From Prolixibacteraceae bacterium (GTDB taxonomy: Bacteria > Bacteroidota > Bacteroidia > Bacteroidales > Prolixibacteraceae): 64,000 nt of DNA. Below are positions 1 through 8,832 of the stretch, in pieces. Under the pieces are notes generated by a model that was not told the origin of the DNA, did not search any database, and worked only from the letters and a program-made list of their open reading frames with translations. The stretch covers positions 142,238 through 206,237 of the forward strand of contig JAFLKN010000016.1 in NCBI GenBank assembly GCA_019163175.1, in the 5' to 3' direction. Made by a program: the position numbers and the translations under genes. How positions within the stretch are numbered: position 1 is the first letter of the stretch; every line of letters begins with the position of its first letter.

Positions 1-2
1 CT

Positions 3-2162
3 GATAAATTGAGCTATTTCATGAGTCTTGGTTATGCGAATCAGGAAGGTAATTACAAAGGTGGAGGTTATAACTCCGATCGCTGGAACTTCCGCTCTAC
101 TGTGGATGCACAGCTTACCAAAGATTTGAGTGCAAAGGTTATAATTGGTGCAATAATAGATGAAACGAACCGGCCTAATTCAACCAGTTGGTCAACCATG
201 AAAACAGCATGGCTTATGCGCCCAGATGCTCCATTTTATGCCAACGACAATCCCGATTATCTGAATGGTGATGCATCGACCTTGTATGTCGGACGAAATA
301 TTCTGGCAGAAATCGATCCGGCAATAAGTGGTACCAATAAAACAAATAACCGAAGACTTAACGGTACGCTTCAGTTAAAATACGATATCCCAACTATTAA
401 AGGATTATATTTAAAAGGTTCATACGACTATGCCATGGAACTTCCAGACGAAACCCGCTTTAAAAAAAGTTACAGTCTGTTTGTTTACAATGCCGGCACA
501 GAAAAATATACCCCCGTTGTAGTAAACTCTCCATCAAGTATTGAACGAAATGCTGATTTCAATTTTGATACTGATTTGCAATTTGGCATACATTACGACA
601 CCAAATTTAAAGGACATGATATAAAGAGCTTTTTAATTTTCGAAGAAGCTTACAGTAAATGGGACTATTTCAGGGCTTACCGCGAGTTATTGATTGACTC
701 GGAATACCTGTTTGCCGGAGAAGCGCTGAACCAGGAAGGTACCGGCGGCACCCCCGGCGACCGCACCAGCCAGTCTTTAATTGGTTCGTTAACTTACGCA
801 TTCAGCGAAAAATACATGGTCGATTTTAGGTTCCGTTACGATGGATCGTCAAGGTTTCCGAAAGATAAACGCTGGGGATTCTTCCCATCGGTTTCAGCCG
901 GATGGCGTATAAGCGAAGAAAGTTTCATTAAGGACAATCTTTCATTTATCAGCAATCTGAAACTAAGGGCTTCTTATGGTGAAATGGGCGACGACGGTTC
1001 GGCAAGCAACTATCCTCCGGTTTTGGGCTACGGCTTAACCAATAGCATTGGATGGATGTTTGGTGATGCATTGAATGGCGGTCTTCAGCCACAGGCAATT
1101 CCTAACCCAAACCTTACCTGGTACGAGATTAAGATGTACAACTTAGGTTTGGACTTTGGTGCATTCGACAATAAACTATCTGGTTCTTTTGAACTCTTTA
1201 AACGCGACAGATCAGGATTACTTGCAACCAGTAGTTCGGTTGTTCCTGGTACAGTTGGTGCTAATCTCCCACAAGAAAACCTGAACTCCGACCGCAATTT
1301 CGGATGGGAATTAACTATGACATACCGCAACAAGTTTAGAGGGGTTAATTACTATATCAATCCACTTATTTCTTCAACACGGAGTATGCGTACCGAATGG
1401 CTTGAAACAACAGCAAATAACCAATTTGACTACTGGCGCAACCGTACCAGTGGCCGGTACAATAACATCTGGTGGGGAAACGAATCAGAACATATGTTTA
1501 CAAGCCTGGAAGAAATCAGGAATTATAAACTTCCTATGGGACAAGGCACTACTCCTGGCGACTGGATTCTTAATGACTGGAACGAAGATGGGGTAGTTAA
1601 TGCAGGAGATGAGCATCCGATTGCGACTACCGGTTTGCCACTCTTCAACTATGGTATAAACATGGGTTGCTCGTGGAAGAATTTTGACCTGGCCGCGAAT
1701 TTCCAGGGATCTTATGGCGTATTTGTCGAGTACGGTGAAGTTCTTATTTCTCCATTGTCTTTTGGTGGAAATAACTCCTTGTCATATTTTATGGACAGGT
1801 GGCGTCCTGCAGACCCAAATGCCGACTTTTTTAGCAGTGCAACCGATTGGATACCAGGTTATTATCCGGTAACTGGCCATGATGGCCGCCGAACAGGAAC
1901 AAATCTCGTTCAAAACGCTTCGTACATGCGATTGAAGACTTTGGAGGTGGGTTACACTTTACCAAAGAATTTATTTTCAAAAGCCGGAATAAAAGATTTT
2001 AGGGTTTATTTTAGCGGTTATAACTTATTGACATTTACCGGATTGAAGGATGTTGACCCGGAACGTCCGGGAGCAGCAGGTGGTGCTTCAACCAATACTG
2101 TCGATGTCTATAATTACCCGGTCAATAAAACCTTCACATTTGGTGCAAGCATTAAATTCTAA
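3..2162 (+). CDS. susC: SusC/RagA-family TonB-linked outer membrane protein, 3' part
   Basis: This is the C-terminal part of a TonB-dependent outer-membrane glycan importer. The reading frame is open back to the first bases of the window, so the signal peptide, carboxypeptidase-like domain and plug lie upstream and are not visible. The roughly 719 residues present are beta-barrel: alternating aromatic strands and a C-terminus ending in Phe (TFGASIKF), as expected for an outer-membrane barrel. SusC proteins pair with the SusD lipoprotein, and a SusD gene follows after 3 bases, so the two form the import complex of this PUL. Nothing in the visible part is truncated or frameshifted. Family assignment is secure; the substrate, a mannose-containing sulfated glycan, is inferred only from neighbours. 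Confidence 0.93.
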   Translation, partial: DKLSYFMSLGYANQEGNYKGGGYNSDRWNFRSTVDAQLTKDLSAKVIIGAIIDETNRPNSTSWSTMKTAWLMRPDAPFYANDNPDYLNGDASTLYVGRNILAEIDPAISGTNKTNNRRLNGTLQLKYDIPTIKGLYLKGSYDYAMELPDETRFKKSYSLFVYNAGTEKYTPVVVNSPSSIERNADFNFDTDLQFGIHYDTKFKGHDIKSFLIFEEAYSKWDYFRAYRELLIDSEYLFAGEALNQEGTGGTPGDRTSQSLIGSLTYAFSEKYMVDFRFRYDGSSRFPKDKRWGFFPSVSAGWRISEESFIKDNLSFISNLKLRASYGEMGDDGSASNYPPVLGYGLTNSIGWMFGDALNGGLQPQAIPNPNLTWYEIKMYNLGLDFGAFDNKLSGSFELFKRDRSGLLATSSSVVPGTVGANLPQENLNSDRNFGWELTMTYRNKFRGVNYYINPLISSTRSMRTEWLETTANNQFDYWRNRTSGRYNNIWWGNESEHMFTSLEEIRNYKLPMGQGTTPGDWILNDWNEDGVVNAGDEHPIATTGLPLFNYGINMGCSWKNFDLAANFQGSYGVFVEYGEVLISPLSFGGNNSLSYFMDRWRPADPNADFFSSATDWIPGYYPVTGHDGRRTGTNLVQNASYMRLKTLEVGYTLPKNLFSKAGIKDFRVYFSGYNLLTFTGLKDVDPERPGAAGGASTNTVDVYNYPVNKTFTFGASIKF

Positions 2163-2165
2163 AAA

Positions 2166-4088
2166 ATGAGAATCATGAAAATAAAACTTATTCTATTTAC
2201 ATTAATATTTGGGTTTGCTGTTTCCTCTTGCGAGGAGCTGGAGCTAAAACCCAAGGGTATCTTAGGCGAGCCAGAATTATTTGGCACCGCGTACGGTGTA
2301 CAGAAATACTTCGTTCAACTATACATGAATCTCCCGATTGAAGATTTCATTTATTACGCAAACAATTCTCCAAGCAACAATTCGGGTTTTAATGGCTACA
2401 TGCCAGGCAATAATAATTACTGGCAGGCATACAAAAACAGCCTTGCTACCATGGGAGGTGAAATTTATGGGTGGAATGTTGACCTAAATGAAGGCGGAGT
2501 AGGTTACTGGCCTTATGACCGTATTCGTATTGTAAATGTTTTCATTAATAGTTTTCCCAATTACAAAAGCAAGTACGACGAGGCTATTTATAATTCATTA
2601 ATGGCCGAAGCCCGTTTTCTGCGTGCTTTCTTTTACCAGGGAATGGCCAAGCGTTACGGAGGTGTGCCAATTATTTCTGAAGTTCAGGATCCGATAAATA
2701 CACCAGCCGAAGAATTGCAGGTACCACGTTCAACCGAGTATGATACCTGGAAATTTATCTATGAAGACCTGAAGTTCGCGATGGAAAATATGAATCCAAC
2801 CAGCGTTTCGGGTCGTGCCAACAAATACGTTGCTGCCGCCTTAATGTCGCGCTCGATGCTTTATGCCGGAAGGGTTGCTAAATATACCCGGTATTTGGGT
2901 TTTGAAACAGAAGCTGCCATGCAGGGTGGTTTTATCGGTATGGATCCTTCGAAAGCCGAAGAATTTTTTCAGTATGCTTATGATGCCGGATTGTTGATTA
3001 AAAACGGACCTTATGCATTATACACAAAGAATTATCCTGATAAAGCAACAAATTTTGCCAACCTGTTTTTAGACAAAACTTCTTCGGAAAACATATTTGT
3101 TAAAGGATATGATGGCTTAACTTTTGGGCATTGCTACGATGCATTGATGTCTCCAAATCCAGACTTCTCATCGTTTGTTGGGGCTGAAGGTGGCCCGGTT
3201 TTGCAGTTTATGCAAATGTACGATTTCCCTGCTCTAACCGATGCTCAAGGTAAACCTGTACGTTTCGACAAACGCAGCGACATCAAAAATGCGATGGAAC
3301 CTCGTTTGCAGGGGACTTGCTATTTCGATGGTGATGTGCTTCGCGGGAAAACGTTTAGTATTCAAAGAGGTATTTATGTGAAATATACCGGAACGACTGC
3401 TGATGCACAAAATGGAAGTAATGCTGCTCCAATCAATGCCACATCAAACCGGAAGTTAGGTAACAAAGGCGAAAAATATAATAATGTTCTTATCACTGGT
3501 GATCATGGGATGTTCAGTGGCAGGGGAGGCGAAAACAATGCCTTTATGGGAGCCTTTATTCGTAAATACATTGATGTAAACAGGCCTACAAATCTGGTTA
3601 ACGTGAATAAATCGAATCAATCATGGATTGTATTCCGATTAGCCGAAATTTATCTTAACACGGCTGAAGCAGCTTACGAACTTGGAAAAAGAACTGAAGC
3701 ATTCGATTATGTTCAGGCAATCCGCGAACGTGCAGGCAGCAAGGTAACACGCCCGACCATCGATCAAACTACAAATTCTCCCTATGGTTACCCAATTGAA
3801 GCAGGACTACAGTTTATACGCGACGAACGTGCCCGCGAACTCTATTGCGAAAACCATTACTGGTGGGATCTCAAAACCTGGAGAATTACCGATCAGGTGT
3901 TAAACAACCGCTATTTAAGGGCACTGACTTGCTATTACGTTTTTGATGAAGGCAAGTACATTTACCTTGACGAGATCAACAGGGACAACCGTACCAAAAC
4001 AGCTTCAAAACGAGCTGCTTATGAGAAAATTCCACAGGGAGAAATCAACAAGAATCCAAAATTGTTGCCACAAAACCCACTTTATTAA
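2166..4088 (+). CDS. susD: SusD/RagB-family nutrient-binding outer membrane lipoprotein
   Basis: This is the surface glycan-binding lipoprotein partner of SusC, 640 residues. The signal peptide ends in a lipobox (AVSSC, Cys22), followed by acidic residues (EELE), a usual export signal for surface lipoproteins. The body shows the alpha-helical TPR-like pattern of SusD (ARFLRAFFYQGMAKRYGGVP near residues 150-170) and the usual C-terminal region with IRDERARELYCENHYWWDLKTW. At 640 residues it is longer than the usual 500-600. The ATG three bases after the susC stop is used here; a second ATG three codons on is also possible. Co-transcription with susC is nearly certain. Ligand is inferred from context. 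Confidence 0.95.
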   Translation: MRIMKIKLILFTLIFGFAVSSCEELELKPKGILGEPELFGTAYGVQKYFVQLYMNLPIEDFIYYANNSPSNNSGFNGYMPGNNNYWQAYKNSLATMGGEIYGWNVDLNEGGVGYWPYDRIRIVNVFINSFPNYKSKYDEAIYNSLMAEARFLRAFFYQGMAKRYGGVPIISEVQDPINTPAEELQVPRSTEYDTWKFIYEDLKFAMENMNPTSVSGRANKYVAAALMSRSMLYAGRVAKYTRYLGFETEAAMQGGFIGMDPSKAEEFFQYAYDAGLLIKNGPYALYTKNYPDKATNFANLFLDKTSSENIFVKGYDGLTFGHCYDALMSPNPDFSSFVGAEGGPVLQFMQMYDFPALTDAQGKPVRFDKRSDIKNAMEPRLQGTCYFDGDVLRGKTFSIQRGIYVKYTGTTADAQNGSNAAPINATSNRKLGNKGEKYNNVLITGDHGMFSGRGGENNAFMGAFIRKYIDVNRPTNLVNVNKSNQSWIVFRLAEIYLNTAEAAYELGKRTEAFDYVQAIRERAGSKVTRPTIDQTTNSPYGYPIEAGLQFIRDERARELYCENHYWWDLKTWRITDQVLNNRYLRALTCYYVFDEGKYIYLDEINRDNRTKTASKRAAYEKIPQGEINKNPKLLPQNPLY

Positions 4089-4107
4089 TAACAAACCATT
4101 GAAATAT

Positions 4108-4845
4108 ATGAATATGAAAAATATATTGTATTTACTAATTGTGGCTTTACTGTTATCGTTCACTGCATGTCAGAAAATCGATAACTGGGAAGAACCAACT
4201 GCCAGGTTGTATGGCAATGTGATCGATAAATATACCGGGGCAAATCTTTTGATGGATCAAAACGACTGGCAAATTAGAATAATTGACAGAACTTGGGAGC
4301 AATCAAAAGGAGCTGTTGCTCAGTTCCAATCTTTGGCTGTAATGAAAGATGGAGTTTATAATAATACAAAACTCTTTTCAGGAACCTACGACATGATTCC
4401 TTATGATGGACCATTCTGGCCTGTTGACACTGTTAAAGGTGTGATTTTAGACAAAGAGACTCAACAAGATTTTACGGTTACACCGTATCTTCAGTTGTCA
4501 AATTTTAAAGCAACCCTGAATGGAACAAACCTGACACTTTCATGTAACGTGAAAGCCCCTGTTGTTGCCGGGCTTCCAAACCTGTATGAAGTAAAAGGTT
4601 TCTTAAGCCTTACCACTTTCTGTGGAAACTCAAATTATATCAACATTGCTGAGTATAATAACCTAAGGAAGAATATAAACAAAACCTGGGCTGCTGAGGT
4701 TGGTGTTGCCGATAATAAGGACTACACTTTAGGCCCATTCCTGGTAAAATCAGGCTATACCTACTATGTAAGGATTGGTGCCAATGTAAATGCATTAAGT
4801 CGTAGGTATAATTATAGTGAAATTTTGAAAGTAGTTGTGCCGTAA
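4108..4845 (+). CDS. DUF3823-family lipoprotein downstream of SusD
   Basis: A 245-residue lipoprotein. The signal peptide has its lipobox Cys at residue 21 (SFTACQK). Starting at 4108 (or 4114, two codons later) places a proper signal peptide at the N-terminus, so the longer open frame reaching back into susD is not the real start. The N-terminal part (DNWEEPTARLYGNVIDKYTG) resembles DUF3823, whose members usually sit directly after susD and are thought to be surface glycan-binding or accessory proteins. The fold is expected to be beta-sandwich. It is the last gene before a strong hairpin terminator, which closes the susC-susD-DUF3823 transport unit. Function is unproven for the family. Confidence 0.8.
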   Translation: MNMKNILYLLIVALLLSFTACQKIDNWEEPTARLYGNVIDKYTGANLLMDQNDWQIRIIDRTWEQSKGAVAQFQSLAVMKDGVYNNTKLFSGTYDMIPYDGPFWPVDTVKGVILDKETQQDFTVTPYLQLSNFKATLNGTNLTLSCNVKAPVVAGLPNLYEVKGFLSLTTFCGNSNYINIAEYNNLRKNINKTWAAEVGVADNKDYTLGPFLVKSGYTYYVRIGANVNALSRRYNYSEILKVVVP

Positions 4846-4866
4846 TCGGCTATAGATTAAGTAATT

Positions 4867-4900
4867 AAAATATCCCGCTAAACCTTCAGCGGGATATTTT
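4867..4900 (+). terminator. Intrinsic terminator after the SusC/SusD unit
   Basis: A perfect 13-bp inverted repeat (AAAATATCCCGCT, 4867-4879, and AGCGGGATATTTT, 4888-4900) encloses an 8-base loop, with T-rich sequence following. The A-tract on the left also allows activity in reverse. It lies 21 bases after the DUF3823 stop and separates the transport unit from the enzyme genes, which suggests attenuation or separate transcription of the two parts. Confidence 0.85.
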
Positions 4901-5016
4901 ATTCTTTCGTCTGCTTTGATGGGGGCAATAATGCTTGGCGTGAGAGCCCCGATGTTAATGAAAAATGGATTATCGAATTTAATATTAGTTTTTATTAAAT
5001 AGTTTAAAATCTGGTA

Positions 5017-6345
5017 ATGAAGATATATACAAGCCTTATGTTTATTATTATTTCAGCACTAATAATGAGTATTAACTGCTCGAATGATGTGGAACAAAAA
5101 CAAGAGGACAAACCGGTGGATAAGCCTGTTGAAAAACCGTCGGAAAAAATTTACGATGAAACAGGTTGCCTTTATACTTCTTATAAAGGTCTGGTGATGG
5201 CCGGATATCAGGGATGGTTTACTGCTGAAGGTGATGGCGCCGAAAGAGGCTGGCACCATTACGAAAAAAGTGGAAAATTTGAACCGGGAATGAATACGAT
5301 AGATTTTTGGCCAGATGTTACTGAATACGCTAAAACTTACAAAACAGCTTTTAAATATGCCGATGGAAGTGATGCTTATGTATATAGCCCTTATGATGCC
5401 GAAAGCGTTGATCTACATTTCAAATGGATGAAAGATTATGGCCTGGATGGAGTTTTTATGCAGCGTTTTTTAAGCGAGATCAAAAGTGAAAAAGGGAAAA
5501 GACACTTCAATAAAGTACTTGAAAATGCACTGAAAGCTGCGAATAAATACCAAAGAGCAATATGCGTAATGTACGACTTGAGCGGCAGTTCACCTGCCGA
5601 TATGCAAAATCTGATCAACGATTGGAATGAACTTCAGAATACCTTTTCGCTTTTTGATAATGTAAAAAACCCAACCTACCTTCGACACAATAAAAAACCA
5701 TTATTGGTAATTTGGGGAGTTGGTTTTAACGATGGCCGTAAATACTCAATCAGCGATGTTCAGACAATGGTTTCACAATTAAAAGGGCCCGAAAAGAAAG
5801 TCTCCATCATGCTGGGTGTTCCTTATGGCTGGCGTACTTTAAATCGCGACACCGAAAACAATCCACTACTACATACCTTAATCAAACAATGCGAAATTAT
5901 TATGCCCTGGGCTGTTGGGCGTTACAATAGTTCAAGCTATGAAAGCAATGCGGTAACCCTTGTCCCCGATATTGAATGGTGTAAAACAAACAACATTACA
6001 TACATACCGCTGGTTTTTCCCGGATTTAGCTGGGGAAATCTCAAAAACGATGTGACCATTTACAATCAAATTCCCCGAAACAAGGGTGATTTCTTTTGGA
6101 AACAAGTGGCCGGCGCCAAAATGAGTGGTGCAACATCGCTCTATATTGCCATGTTTGACGAAATAGATGAAGGAACAGCCATATTTAAATGTGCAAAGGA
6201 AGGGTTTCTTCCATTGAACGGCGCTGGCAAATTTGTTGGAATTGAACAGGATTTAGGTACGGATTATTATTTGTGGCTTGCCGGAAAAGCTACCGAATGG
6301 TTTCATGGAGCAGGAAATTATAATGCAACAAAACCGGTAAGGTAA
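5017..6345 (+). CDS. GH71/GH99-like lipoprotein (putative endo-alpha-mannosidase type)
   Basis: A 442-residue predicted lipoprotein: hydrophobic leader, Cys21, then a Lys/Pro/Asp-rich linker (residues 26-45). The catalytic domain starts at YKGLVMAGYQGWF (about 56-68) and has conserved blocks FKWMKDYGLDGVFMQRF, MYDLSG and VFPGFSW. The motif MFDEIDEGT places two Glu three residues apart (E382 and E385), the same spacing as the catalytic pair in GH99 endo-alpha-1,2-mannosidases (NEWHE), which supports a related (beta/alpha)8 retaining enzyme. It is one of four paralogues in this locus. The GH71/99-like family is mostly uncharacterised, so endo-alpha-mannosidase activity is inference from the Glu pair and the GH92 neighbours. 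Confidence 0.75.
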   Translation: MKIYTSLMFIIISALIMSINCSNDVEQKQEDKPVDKPVEKPSEKIYDETGCLYTSYKGLVMAGYQGWFTAEGDGAERGWHHYEKSGKFEPGMNTIDFWPDVTEYAKTYKTAFKYADGSDAYVYSPYDAESVDLHFKWMKDYGLDGVFMQRFLSEIKSEKGKRHFNKVLENALKAANKYQRAICVMYDLSGSSPADMQNLINDWNELQNTFSLFDNVKNPTYLRHNKKPLLVIWGVGFNDGRKYSISDVQTMVSQLKGPEKKVSIMLGVPYGWRTLNRDTENNPLLHTLIKQCEIIMPWAVGRYNSSSYESNAVTLVPDIEWCKTNNITYIPLVFPGFSWGNLKNDVTIYNQIPRNKGDFFWKQVAGAKMSGATSLYIAMFDEIDEGTAIFKCAKEGFLPLNGAGKFVGIEQDLGTDYYLWLAGKATEWFHGAGNYNATKPVR

Positions 6346-6368
6346 AGAACTTTAACCCCCTTTGAATA

Positions 6369-7769
6369 ATGAAATTCATACCCTCTCACATAGCTATTGC
6401 GGCATCACTTTCTGGCATTGGTTTTCCGTTAATCGGTATCGGTTCGCCAATAGAACAGAAAAAGCCCAACGTGGTCATCATCCTGACTGACGATATGGGT
6501 TACGGAGATATTTCCTGTTACAACTCCAATTCTGTAAAAACACCCAACATTGACAAGCTGGCAAAAAAGGGCGTACGTTTTACCAATTTTTACGTACCCA
6601 CCCCTTATTGTGCCCCTTCAAGAGCTACTTTATTGACAGGGCGTTTCCCGCTTCGCCACGGACTAGTGCAAAACCCGGCACCCGATGCAGGAATCAATGA
6701 TGCCGGAATTAATGCGAATGAAATTACCCTTGGAAATGTATTTCAGGATGCTGGCTACAAAACCAAACTCATAGGTAAATGGCACCTTGGACATAAACCT
6801 GAATTTTTCCCGGTAAAACATGGCTTCGACGAATATTTTGGTATTCTTTATTCCAACGACATGCGACCGGTTCAGATCATCGAAAATATGGATACCGTTG
6901 AGTATCCGGTTGATCAGAGTTTATTAACTCAAAAATATACGAACAAGGCCATCGATTTTGTCACAACAAACAAAGACAAACCATTTTACCTTCACCTTTG
7001 CCATGCCATGCCGCATAAGCCACTGGCGGCATCATCAAGATTTTATACTCCTGAAACTCCCAATGATTTGTATGCCGATGTCATCCGCGAGCTCGACTGG
7101 TCGGTGGGTGAAGTCGTAAAAACATTAAAAAAACTGAAGATATTGGACAATACTATTGTCATTTTTATGTCGGACAATGGGCCGTGGTATGGCGGAAGTA
7201 CCGGCGGTTTAAAAGGCATGAAGGCAACCACCTGGGAAGGCGGAATCCGGGTACCATTCATCATTTCGTATCCTAAAGTATTTCCCGTAAACTCAAAAGT
7301 AGAAATCCCATGCTGGTCTCCTGATATTTTTCCAACCCTGCTATCGCTGACAAATGTCACCTCCAATTCCAAGAATATACTTGATGGAGACGATATTACT
7401 GAAATCATAAAAGGTAAGCAGACTACCCATAAACCGGTTTTCAGTATGCACAACAGCCAGATCATGTCGGTTCGTAAAGGCGACTGGAAACTCTTTGTAC
7501 ACAATCCGGGGTATTTTAAGCCTGTTGATTTAAGCATCTGGCGCGATCCACGGGGCCCCGACGGTACAACGATTATTGCGCCTGCAGAACAATCAAATCC
7601 GGGCCATTATCCAGGAATTATTCCGACAAAAACCGAAAACGAAATTCAACTGTATAACCTGAAAACCGATCGCACAGAATCGAACGACCTTTCAGGAAAA
7701 GAAAAAGATAAAGTCGAAGAATTGCTTCATGAGCTTCAAAAATTTAAATTATCGCTCGATAATAACTAA
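6369..7769 (+). CDS. Type I (formylglycine) sulfatase
   Basis: A 466-residue secreted sulfatase of the alkaline-phosphatase fold. A hydrophobic N-terminal segment of about 25 residues precedes KPNVVIILTDDMGYGD, whose D41-D42 are metal ligands. The formylglycine signature is CAPSR with Cys81, followed by TLLTGR. Later blocks include GKWHLGH, MSDNGPWYGGSTGG and the C-terminal LYNLKTDRTE. All expected catalytic landmarks are present. It follows the first GH99-like gene by 23 bases and is followed by an esterase, so it most likely strips sulfate from the glycan or from released oligosaccharides in the periplasm. The sulfated position cannot be told from sequence. Cys81 must be matured by an enzyme such as anSME, not encoded in this window. 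Confidence 0.92.
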   Translation: MKFIPSHIAIAASLSGIGFPLIGIGSPIEQKKPNVVIILTDDMGYGDISCYNSNSVKTPNIDKLAKKGVRFTNFYVPTPYCAPSRATLLTGRFPLRHGLVQNPAPDAGINDAGINANEITLGNVFQDAGYKTKLIGKWHLGHKPEFFPVKHGFDEYFGILYSNDMRPVQIIENMDTVEYPVDQSLLTQKYTNKAIDFVTTNKDKPFYLHLCHAMPHKPLAASSRFYTPETPNDLYADVIRELDWSVGEVVKTLKKLKILDNTIVIFMSDNGPWYGGSTGGLKGMKATTWEGGIRVPFIISYPKVFPVNSKVEIPCWSPDIFPTLLSLTNVTSNSKNILDGDDITEIIKGKQTTHKPVFSMHNSQIMSVRKGDWKLFVHNPGYFKPVDLSIWRDPRGPDGTTIIAPAEQSNPGHYPGIIPTKTENEIQLYNLKTDRTESNDLSGKEKDKVEELLHELQKFKLSLDNN

Positions 7770-7773
7770 CAAA

Positions 7774-8703
7774 ATGAATATCTGGCCATTATCGATATTT
7801 TTTACTTTTCTTTTGGTTGCATCTTTTGCAAATGCACAATCACCAAAAGAAATTGAGAAACTGAAGCAATTCAACTGCAAAACAGTTATCTACAAAACTG
7901 TTGATGGCGACACTTTGGATATGCTATTGTTTTTTCCTGAAGTAGAGATTGCGACAAAAATGCCGGTAATGATCTTTATTCATGGAGGAGGTTGGGGCGG
8001 TGGAAATAAATATAAAATTCTGGGTGCTCCTTTTTTCGGAACTTTAGAATCACTCCTGAACAATGGAATTGCCTGCGCAACCATTGAATATCGCTTAACC
8101 CGGCTGGGAAAATCGACGGCCTACGATTGTGTGGTGGATTGCAAAGATGCAGTTCGCTTTTTAATGAAAAATGCTGATGAATATTCTTTGGATGTCAACC
8201 GGATGGGTGTTTGGGGCGATTCGGCAGGAGGTCACCTTTGCTTAATGACTGCCCTTGCCGACAACAACAGTTTTACAGGCGATGAATCTCTAAAAAAATA
8301 CAAACCCAGATTTCAATGCATTGCATCATATTACCCTTTAACATCGTTCGTTAATCCTGAATTTCTGAAAGGATCAAACTTTGAAAAGCCTGAAAGATTC
8401 ATACCGTTGCTGGGAGGACTCGTATCTGAAAAACAAGATATGGCGAAATTGCTAAGTCCTGCGGAATGGATCGGTAAAAACTCACCGCCCGTTCTGCTTT
8501 TGCATGGAGAACAGGACAAGGTTTTGCCTATTCAGCAATCCATTTTTCTCGAAGAAGTTGGAAAGGCCAGGGGAGCCGACATTCAGCTTCTCCGGGTTAA
8601 AAATGCCGATCATAGTTTTAATGGCGAAAATCCTGTGCCTTCGATTGAAGAAATTAACAAAATAGCCGCTCAATTTATAATAGAGAAACTAACAAATAAC
8701 TGA
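7774..8703 (+). CDS. Secreted alpha/beta-hydrolase esterase (carbohydrate esterase-like)
   Basis: A 309-residue alpha/beta-hydrolase with a cleavable signal peptide (MNIWPLSIFF...FANAQ). The start at 7774 gives this signal peptide; the frame is open further upstream, inside the sulfatase gene. The oxyanion-hole motif HGGGW is at 70-74, the nucleophile Ser150 sits in GDSAGG, and a late Asp (HGEQDKV) and His (NADHSFN) complete the triad. This is the hormone-sensitive-lipase/BD-FAE-like group, often found in PULs as carbohydrate deacetylases. It starts 4 bases after the sulfatase stop and is probably translated with it. Removal of acetyl or other acyl groups from the glycan is inference; an unrelated esterase role is possible. 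Confidence 0.82.
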   Translation: MNIWPLSIFFTFLLVASFANAQSPKEIEKLKQFNCKTVIYKTVDGDTLDMLLFFPEVEIATKMPVMIFIHGGGWGGGNKYKILGAPFFGTLESLLNNGIACATIEYRLTRLGKSTAYDCVVDCKDAVRFLMKNADEYSLDVNRMGVWGDSAGGHLCLMTALADNNSFTGDESLKKYKPRFQCIASYYPLTSFVNPEFLKGSNFEKPERFIPLLGGLVSEKQDMAKLLSPAEWIGKNSPPVLLLHGEQDKVLPIQQSIFLEEVGKARGADIQLLRVKNADHSFNGENPVPSIEEINKIAAQFIIEKLTNN

Positions 8704-8711
8704 ATATGTAT

Positions 8712-8808
8712 CCTCAGTGTAACTCTGTGAATACTCTGTTTTTCTCTGTGTTAGAAGAATAGTTTCACAGAGGTTTACAGAGGAGGCACCGAGGTTCACA
8801 GAGAAAAA
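8712..8808. repeat. CTCTGTG/CACAGAG intergenic repeat with inverted arms
   Basis: This 129-base gap is filled by reiterated CTCTGTG-like units on the left (for example TTTTTCTCTGTG at 8739-8750) and CACAGAG-like units on the right (for example CACAGAGAAAAA at 8797-8808). The two arms are complementary, so the transcript could fold into a long imperfect hairpin. Similar CACAGAG-rich intergenic repeats recur in many bacterial genomes. It may act as an mRNA processing or stability element between the esterase and the GH92 gene. Confidence 0.6.
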
Positions 8809-8832
8809 ATATACCAATAAACTGATTAAATA

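Noticed and set aside
1085..1333. Minus-strand open frame of 82 codons inside susC
   Set aside because: Lies wholly within the well-supported SusC frame, with no family resemblance; a shadow of coding sequence.
3943..4107. N-terminal extension of the DUF3823 lipoprotein back into susD
   Set aside because: The extension overlaps the susD 3' end in another frame and would bury the signal peptide and lipobox found from 4108.
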